Both the position numbers and the translations under genes were made by a program. Shown in pieces: positions 4,963-8,886 of a stretch of DNA of 8,886 bases (positions are counted from its first letter, which is position 1; every line of letters begins with the position of its first letter). Location of the stretch: assembly GCA_937899395.1 (NCBI GenBank), contig CALBPU010000023.1:1-8886 (forward strand), in the 5' to 3' direction. A model generated the notes under the pieces. The model ran no database searches, had not been told where the DNA came from, and was given only the letters and a program-made list of their open reading frames with translations. This DNA comes from an uncultured Fretibacterium sp. (lineage in GTDB: Bacteria > Synergistota > Synergistia > Synergistales > Aminobacteriaceae).

Positions 4963-6634
4963 CTAAACAGCTTCCTCCTATAAACTCCCTTATAACTGAG
5001 TTGTTCGGTATCCCGTCATTGTTAAGTGCAGGAACGAACCTCATAATATTTAACAGCCTTAACGCTTCACTAAACACCGAAGAATTTTCATCGACAGTAT
5101 GTAATAAAGGTTCAACATAAGGTTTTAACACTCCAAGCTCATAGGGCAAAGCTGAATTAAAAATTGCGTCGGCTCTGCTGCGATAGGGGAATATATATTT
5201 TTTTGCTCCTCTTATAACTTTAGGATAAACTTCGAGAGTAACTTGTGCGCTTTTTCCTCTGGTTCTGTAATCCCTGATTATTCGCCTCAATAATCTGTTA
5301 TCGCTAGTGCTTGTTCTGTTGTGAGGATCGATACAAATTCCCGTTAATGGCGAAACAAATACTCCGTATCTGCTCGAAGCAGGCAGCATTGATAAAATCC
5401 TGTCGTTTAAGCCGTGTATTCCTTCCATTATTAAAACGTCAGACGGTTTTAATTTTATAATTTTTCCCGGCTCTTTTTTTCCGGTTATGAAATTGTATAC
5501 GGGTGTTACAACTTCTTCTCCAGCTAAAATTCTCGTCAAATTATCTTCAAGCAGATCAAGTTCAAGAGCATCTAATCTTTCATAATCATATTCGCCTGAT
5601 TCATCTTTCGGTGAATCTTCACGTTCTTTGAAGTAATTATCAAGAGGCAATGTTACGGGAGTTTTTCCGCAAACCATCAACTGAACTTTTAAGCGTTCCG
5701 AAAACGTCGTTTTTCCCGAACCTGAAGGCCCTGCAATAGTTACAACTTTAACGGGCTTTGAGGCAATATCTTCGGCAATATTTCCAAGCCTCTGTGAATG
5801 AAATGCCTCCGCTATCAAAACAAGCTCCTGAATTTTTCCCTCAGTAACTCTGTGATGAAGTTTATTAAGATAATTCAAATCCAAAACCTGAAGCCAATGA
5901 GCATAATCAAAAAATATTTTTCCCATTGAAGGCTCTAACCTTAATTCAGGCATTTCTTCAGGTGAATTAGGGTCTGGAAATCTCAACAACATTCCCTGCT
6001 CATATAAAACTATGTCAAACGTCCTCAAAATTCCTGTCGATGATGCTAAAGGCCCTCCGCAAAAATATCCGTAACGATCTCCGCACCTGTAAACTTCAAC
6101 AGGATCTAAATTTGCCCTTACAAATAATTCTGCTATTTCAGGTTCACCCTGACGCTGAAAAACTCTTCTGGCTTTATCAATCGTCAAAATTTCACGGACT
6201 ATCGGAGAATCCCGACGAATAATTTCGTTCATTTCGGCTTTAATTTTGTCAACGTCTGCCTGAGTAACAGAACCTTCTTCAAACTCCCAATAATGACTGT
6301 CAGCTATTGAGTGTCTCAAAATTGCTTTTCGTCCTAAAACTCTTGCGCACGCTATTATTAATACAAAACCTAACGAACGTTTATAAATTCTTTGTCCCAT
6401 AGGTGAAGTCGAAGGTATAAATTCAACCGTAGCGTCTTCATCTATAACCCAATCCAAAGGCCGTGTGTAATTATTAACAAACCACGCTATAACTCTTCTA
6501 AGGGGCATGTCATGTTTTGTTATCATTTCATTCATAACATCATGACCTGTTACGGGTGTTTCACCTGCTATATAACTTGCTATATATTGATCACGTTTCA
6601 GTGCCGGCGTTAATACGCAGACTGTAAATGCCAT
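4955..6634 (-). CDS. Uridine kinase-like P-loop kinase with ThrRS-like N-terminal domains
   Basis: The 559-residue protein has two parts. Residues 1-70 resemble a TGS-type beta-grasp domain and 80-235 resemble the second additional (editing) domain of threonyl-tRNA synthetase, with H108 in the R-H-S-I motif and Y-W-E-F at 115-118. The C-terminal half is a phosphoribulokinase/uridine kinase-type NTPase: Walker A G-P-S-G-S-G-K-T at 302-309, L-D-N-Y at 331-334, and M-E-G-I-H-G-L-N at 403-410, followed by an arginine-rich R-L-L-R-R-I-I-R-D segment. This architecture and length are known from many anaerobes, where it is annotated as a uridine kinase-related protein of unproven substrate. The start has AAGGAG eight bases upstream. 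It is the first gene of an apparent operon with cbiB and cobD; its last codons contain the cbiB Shine-Dalgarno. A nucleoside or a threonine-like substrate are both conceivable. Confidence 0.85.
   Translation of the reverse strand: MAFTVCVLTPALKRDQYIASYIAGETPVTGHDVMNEMITKHDMPLRRVIAWFVNNYTRPLDWVIDEDATVEFIPSTSPMGQRIYKRSLGFVLIIACARVLGRKAILRHSIADSHYWEFEEGSVTQADVDKIKAEMNEIIRRDSPIVREILTIDKARRVFQRQGEPEIAELFVRANLDPVEVYRCGDRYGYFCGGPLASSTGILRTFDIVLYEQGMLLRFPDPNSPEEMPELRLEPSMGKIFFDYAHWLQVLDLNYLNKLHHRVTEGKIQELVLIAEAFHSQRLGNIAEDIASKPVKVVTIAGPSGSGKTTFSERLKVQLMVCGKTPVTLPLDNYFKEREDSPKDESGEYDYERLDALELDLLEDNLTRILAGEEVVTPVYNFITGKKEPGKIIKLKPSDVLIMEGIHGLNDRILSMLPASSRYGVFVSPLTGICIDPHNRTSTSDNRLLRRIIRDYRTRGKSAQVTLEVYPKVIRGAKKYIFPYRSRADAIFNSALPYELGVLKPYVEPLLHTVDENSSVFSEALRLLNIMRFVPALNNDGIPNNSVIREFIGGSCLDV
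4974..4979 (-). promoter_or_regulatory. Shine-Dalgarno AGGAGG that decides the cbiB start
   Basis: A perfect AGGAGG lies inside the last codons of the upstream kinase gene, 11 bases before the ACG codon at 4960-4962. Nothing else nearby would use it: no ATG/GTG/TTG in the cbiB frame follows until 4821, about 150 bases away. Its presence supports translation initiation at or near the kinase stop (TAA 4955-4957), and so a full-length CbiB start there. Confidence 0.6.
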
Positions 6635-6672
6635 TAATTAAACTCCTTAAAAAATATTCTTAAATTTTCGTA

Positions 6673-6681
6673 ATTATATCA
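6673..6681 (-). promoter_or_regulatory. Extended -10 promoter for kinase-cbiB-cobD operon
   Basis: On the minus strand TGATATAAT gives a TGN-extended, perfect -10 hexamer (TATAAT at 6673-6678). The -35 region at 17-base spacing (AGAAAG) is poor, which extended -10 promoters tolerate. Transcription would start about 40 bases before the kinase ATG at 6634. No cobalamin riboswitch fits in the short leader. Confidence 0.5.
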
Positions 6682-6714
6682 GGAAAAAATTTGCTCTTTC
6701 TCATATAATCACGT

Positions 6715-6743
6715 TTGTTAAAAATTCATGATTATTATAGAAT
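6715..6743 (+). promoter_or_regulatory. Predicted promoter of the coiled-coil protein gene
   Basis: TTGTTA (6715-6720), 17 bases, then TAGAAT (6738-6743) form a reasonable sigma-70 promoter. It places the start of transcription about 35 bases before the ATG at 6784. A TATAAT at 6704-6709 on the same strand lacks a good -35. GGGAGG at 6768-6773 is the ribosome binding site, ten bases before the ATG. Confidence 0.5.
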
Positions 6744-6783
6744 TAACGCAAAAAATTTTTCATTATAGGGAGGATTTTTATTA

Positions 6784-8097
6784 ATGTTCAGAAAAACAGC
6801 GTTGTTAATGTTGTTAGTGTTGATGTTCGTACCGGCAGTATATGCTGATGAGGCATCAATAGAAGTTGCGGCTAATGAGGAAGTTCAGGCGGCTGAAGTT
6901 CAGGAAGCTCAAGAAGTTCAAGAACAACAGCCCGATGAATTAACTCAAAGGGAAAATGCCCTCAACGAAAAAGCAGAAGAGCTTGACAAACTTTCAGCTT
7001 CTCTTGCTAATCGTGAAGCAGCATTGTCTCAAAAGGAAAAAGATTTTGCGTCCCGTGCTGCTGTATTGGCAAGTAAGAGCCGCGAAATTTCAGGAACTTC
7101 CGCAGTATTGTTAGGACGTGAAACTCAGATCACTTCACGCGAAAAAGATTTAATGGCTCGTGAAGCAGGACTTGCAAGGCGTGAAATGGCATTTGCTCAG
7201 GAAAGCCAAAAATTTACGGAAGCATCAGCAGCTCTTACGGCACGTGAAGGTGAACTTGCCAAAAGAGAATCTGAACTTGCAGAACGTGAAAGTGCTTTGA
7301 ACTCAAAGATAACCGCCAAAGAAGCTGCCGATAAAATCACAGCCCGTGAAGAAGATTTAGTTAAACGTGAAGCTGCATTAACTGAACGTGAAGCTACAGG
7401 AAACAGATTAAGCGCTCTTGAAACAGAACTCAATGAGAGAGATACAGCGTTAAAAGCTCGTGAGGAAGAAATTGCGAAACGTGAGACTGCCGTAACGGAA
7501 CAGGAGAAGAAAATTTCAGACGCTTCTGAAAAACTTAACGCTCATGAAGCCGAAGTTGCTAAAAGGGAAGAAGAACTTACAGCTCATGAGGAAGCCCTCA
7601 CAAACAAGAGCAAACAACTTGATGAAGCCACAGCGTCATTTACATCAAGAGAAGCTGCACTTGTAAACCGTGAAGCCAATGCAACAAGAAAAGCTGCTGA
7701 AGTTCAGGAGATGGAGGCATTAATAAAGGAGCTTCCCGCATTTAATCCCAATACTTCAACAGAGGCTGCGATGATTTTGACATATCCTATTCCGGCACAG
7801 AGAAGACGTGAATTAATTGCAATGCAGAGAACAGCTTATCAAAAGTACAGCTCAAACAGAATTACTCAGGCATTTGAAGATTATGTTAAGGCTGCTGAAG
7901 CTGAACCTAACGCAAATTATTTAGCGGCATATTGGGCGGCACTTTCAGCGGAGAGATTACGAAACAGACGTGATGACGCTTTACTGTGGGTCAACAAAGC
8001 TCTTGAAATTAATCCTGATTACAGACCTGCTCTGGAATTAAAACAAAGGCTCGAAACACCTGCACGTAATCAACAGAGAAGAAAATCGACACGTTAA
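6784..8097 (+). CDS. Secreted coiled-coil protein with C-terminal TPR-like domain
   Basis: This 437-residue protein has a signal peptide (MFRKTALLMLLVLMFVPAVYA, likely cleaved after A21) and so acts outside the cytoplasm. Residues 22-52 are rich in Glu, Val, Ala and Gln. From about 53 to 317 lies a long coiled coil built on heptads of the form x-R-E-x-x-L-x: Arg-Glu pairs recur at 112, 119, 126, 133, then 154, 161, 168, then 188, 195, 202, then 226, 233, 261, 289 and 296. The intervals are mostly multiples of seven, with breaks near 168-188 (20) and 202-226 (24). Residues 345-425 resemble two TPR units (A-Y-Q-K-Y...A-F-E-D-Y-V-K-A-A-E-A-E-P-N and W-V-N-K-A-L-E-I-N-P-D-Y). The tail is basic. 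It is divergent from the kinase operon. I do not recognise a named family; an envelope scaffold role is inference. Confidence 0.9.
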   Translation: MFRKTALLMLLVLMFVPAVYADEASIEVAANEEVQAAEVQEAQEVQEQQPDELTQRENALNEKAEELDKLSASLANREAALSQKEKDFASRAAVLASKSREISGTSAVLLGRETQITSREKDLMAREAGLARREMAFAQESQKFTEASAALTAREGELAKRESELAERESALNSKITAKEAADKITAREEDLVKREAALTEREATGNRLSALETELNERDTALKAREEEIAKRETAVTEQEKKISDASEKLNAHEAEVAKREEELTAHEEALTNKSKQLDEATASFTSREAALVNREANATRKAAEVQEMEALIKELPAFNPNTSTEAAMILTYPIPAQRRRELIAMQRTAYQKYSSNRITQAFEDYVKAAEAEPNANYLAAYWAALSAERLRNRRDDALLWVNKALEINPDYRPALELKQRLETPARNQQRRKSTR

Positions 8098-8104
8098 AAA
8101 TCAA

Positions 8105-8219
8105 ACCCCTCGCCATAAATGGCCCTATAAACGGGACCCTTCCCGTTTTCCCCTTGTCAGGGGGCGCAAGTTTATCTCCCCTGTTAAGGGGAGGGGAACC
8201 GCTTCAGCGGTGGAGGGGT
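8105..8219. repeat. Five-hairpin intergenic repeat array with inverted ends
   Basis: Between the coiled-coil gene and dnaJ lies a GC-rich block bounded by ACCCCTC (8105-8111) and GAGGGGT (8213-8219). It contains five consecutive inverted repeats: GCCAT/ATGGC (8112-8123), AAACGGGA/TCCCGTTT (8129-8148), CCCCT/AGGGG (8150-8163), CTCCCCT/AGGGGAG (8176-8193) and ACCGC/GCGGT (8198-8211). Stems of the last four are perfect with four-base loops. Its composition differs strongly from the AT-rich flanks. The right-hand part, read on the minus strand, has the same order of words as the element inside cobD. It encodes no protein that I can see and looks like a non-autonomous interspersed repeat. Confidence 0.75.
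8129..8149 (+). terminator. Possible terminator of the coiled-coil gene
   Basis: AAACGGGA and TCCCGTTT form a perfect eight-base-pair stem with loop CCCT, ending in four T (8146-8149). It lies 31 bases after the stop codon. The T tract is short and the hairpin is part of the larger repeat array, so termination here is plausible rather than certain; read-through into dnaJ is possible. Confidence 0.4.
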
Positions 8220-8260
8220 CTTTCATTATCTAAAGTTTTTAGAAAGGTGTATTTTTAAGT

Positions 8261-8886
8261 TTGGAGGATTTATACGAAATTCTTGAAGTCTCACGAGATG
8301 CTTCACAGGCTGATATAAAGAAGGCATATCGAAAACTGGTTCATCAATATCACCCTGATTCACACCCGGGAGATAAAGACATTGAAGAAAAATTCAAAAA
8401 GATTAACGCTGCTTATTCAGTTTTGAATGATCCAGAAAAAAGAGCTCGTTATGATCAATTCGGAACAACCGATCCTAATTCAAATCCTTTCGGCGGAATG
8501 AATTTCGGAGATATATTCGGCGATTTAGGCGATTTATTTTCAACATTCGGCGGAGGATTTTCGACAGGTTCACGCAGGCAATATAATCCTAACTCACCAA
8601 GACGAGGCGATGATATTGAAAAGGTTGTCAATATTTCTTTGCTTGAAGCTTACACAGGAACAACAAGGGATATTGATATAACGAGATTGGAAACTTGCCA
8701 GCATTGCAACGGAACAGGAGCTAAACCCGGAACAAAGCCTGAAACATGTCCTCGTTGTCATGGAAGCGGCCAAGTGAGACAAACTCAGCAAAGTTTCTTC
8801 GGTCAAGTCGTGAGCATTACAACATGTCCTGATTGTCATGGTGCTGGAACGATAATCAAGGAAAAATGCGATGAGTGTAAAGGTTC
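8261..8886 (+). CDS. dnaJ: Molecular chaperone DnaJ, 5' part (TTG start)
   Basis: The window holds the first 208 codons of DnaJ (Hsp40), the co-chaperone that delivers substrates to DnaK and stimulates its ATPase. The J domain opens LEDLYEILEVSRDAS (initiator TTG read as Met) and has the H-P-D triad at 31-33 and the R-A-R-Y-D-Q-F-G end at 61-68. A Gly/Phe-rich linker spans about 77-104. The Cys-rich zinc domain has C-Q-H-C-N-G-T-G (146-153), C-P-R-C-H-G-S-G (163-170), C-P-D-C-H-G-A-G (189-196) and the start of the fourth repeat, C-D-E-C-K-G (203-208), at the window edge. The frame opens after a TAG at 8240-8242 and the TTG at 8261 is its only usable start. AAAGGTG at 8243-8249 serves as ribosome binding site 11 bases upstream. 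Confidence 0.97.
   Translation, partial: MEDLYEILEVSRDASQADIKKAYRKLVHQYHPDSHPGDKDIEEKFKKINAAYSVLNDPEKRARYDQFGTTDPNSNPFGGMNFGDIFGDLGDLFSTFGGGFSTGSRRQYNPNSPRRGDDIEKVVNISLLEAYTGTTRDIDITRLETCQHCNGTGAKPGTKPETCPRCHGSGQVRQTQQSFFGQVVSITTCPDCHGAGTIIKEKCDECKG

Noticed and set aside
4955..4965. Programmed frameshift fusing the kinase to CbiB.
   Set aside because: There is no slippery heptamer at the junction and a perfect Shine-Dalgarno is present. Separate initiation is simpler, and both proteins have normal lengths.
6635..6783. Cobalamin riboswitch upstream of the kinase-cbiB-cobD operon.
   Set aside because: The predicted leader is only about 40 bases and the whole gap is 149 bases, shared with a divergent promoter. 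I see no B12-box-like sequence.
8105..8219. CRISPR array or insertion sequence.
   Set aside because: The hairpins differ in sequence and have no regular spacers, no cas genes are near, and no transposase frame is present.

Overview
The window is a gene-dense, AT-rich stretch of bacterial chromosome with eight protein genes and one tRNA. Six genes and the tRNA lie on the minus strand and two genes on the plus strand. The content suggests a fermentative anaerobe: acetate kinase, late cobalamin biosynthesis, and a TGS/ThrRS-like uridine-kinase-type protein. A predicted lipoprotein with a Gly run after the cysteine and a secreted coiled-coil protein are also present. The order ackA-DUF177-rpmF and the general look fit Synergistota or a low-GC Firmicutes relative. 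This is inference only; nothing in the window fixes the phylum.

Region 1 (minus, about 2144 down to 5) reads as one transcription unit. A perfect TTGACA-N17-TATAAT promoter precedes tRNA-Ser(CGA), then ackA, yceD (DUF177) and rpmF (L32). The acetate kinase reading frame is open back through the tRNA, but the real start is inside, at 1960. Region 2 (minus, 2815-2163) is a small predicted lipoprotein gene with a strong Shine-Dalgarno and its own intrinsic terminator.

Region 3 (minus, 6681 down to 2975) is a three-gene operon. It encodes a P-loop kinase with a ThrRS-like N-terminus, CbiB and CobD. CobD makes aminopropanol phosphate from threonine phosphate, and CbiB joins it to adenosylcobyric acid. 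Two things stand out here. CbiB's conserved N-terminus is encoded upstream of any ATG/GTG/TTG codon, which implies an ACG start or a lesion. CobD carries an in-frame, GC-rich, 50-bp palindromic insertion.

Region 4 (plus, 6715-8097) is a secreted protein with a long Arg-Glu heptad coiled coil and a C-terminal TPR-like domain. It is followed by a roughly 115-bp array of five hairpins bounded by ACCCCTC/GAGGGGT inverted ends. One arm of that array resembles the palindrome inside cobD, so the two appear to belong to one interspersed repeat family. Region 5 (plus, 8261 to the edge) is the first 208 codons of dnaJ, which starts with TTG.

The most unusual signals are the repeat family, including its coding copy in cobD, and the non-canonical start of cbiB. 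A more speculative possibility is that the ThrRS-like kinase in the cob operon supplies threonine phosphate.
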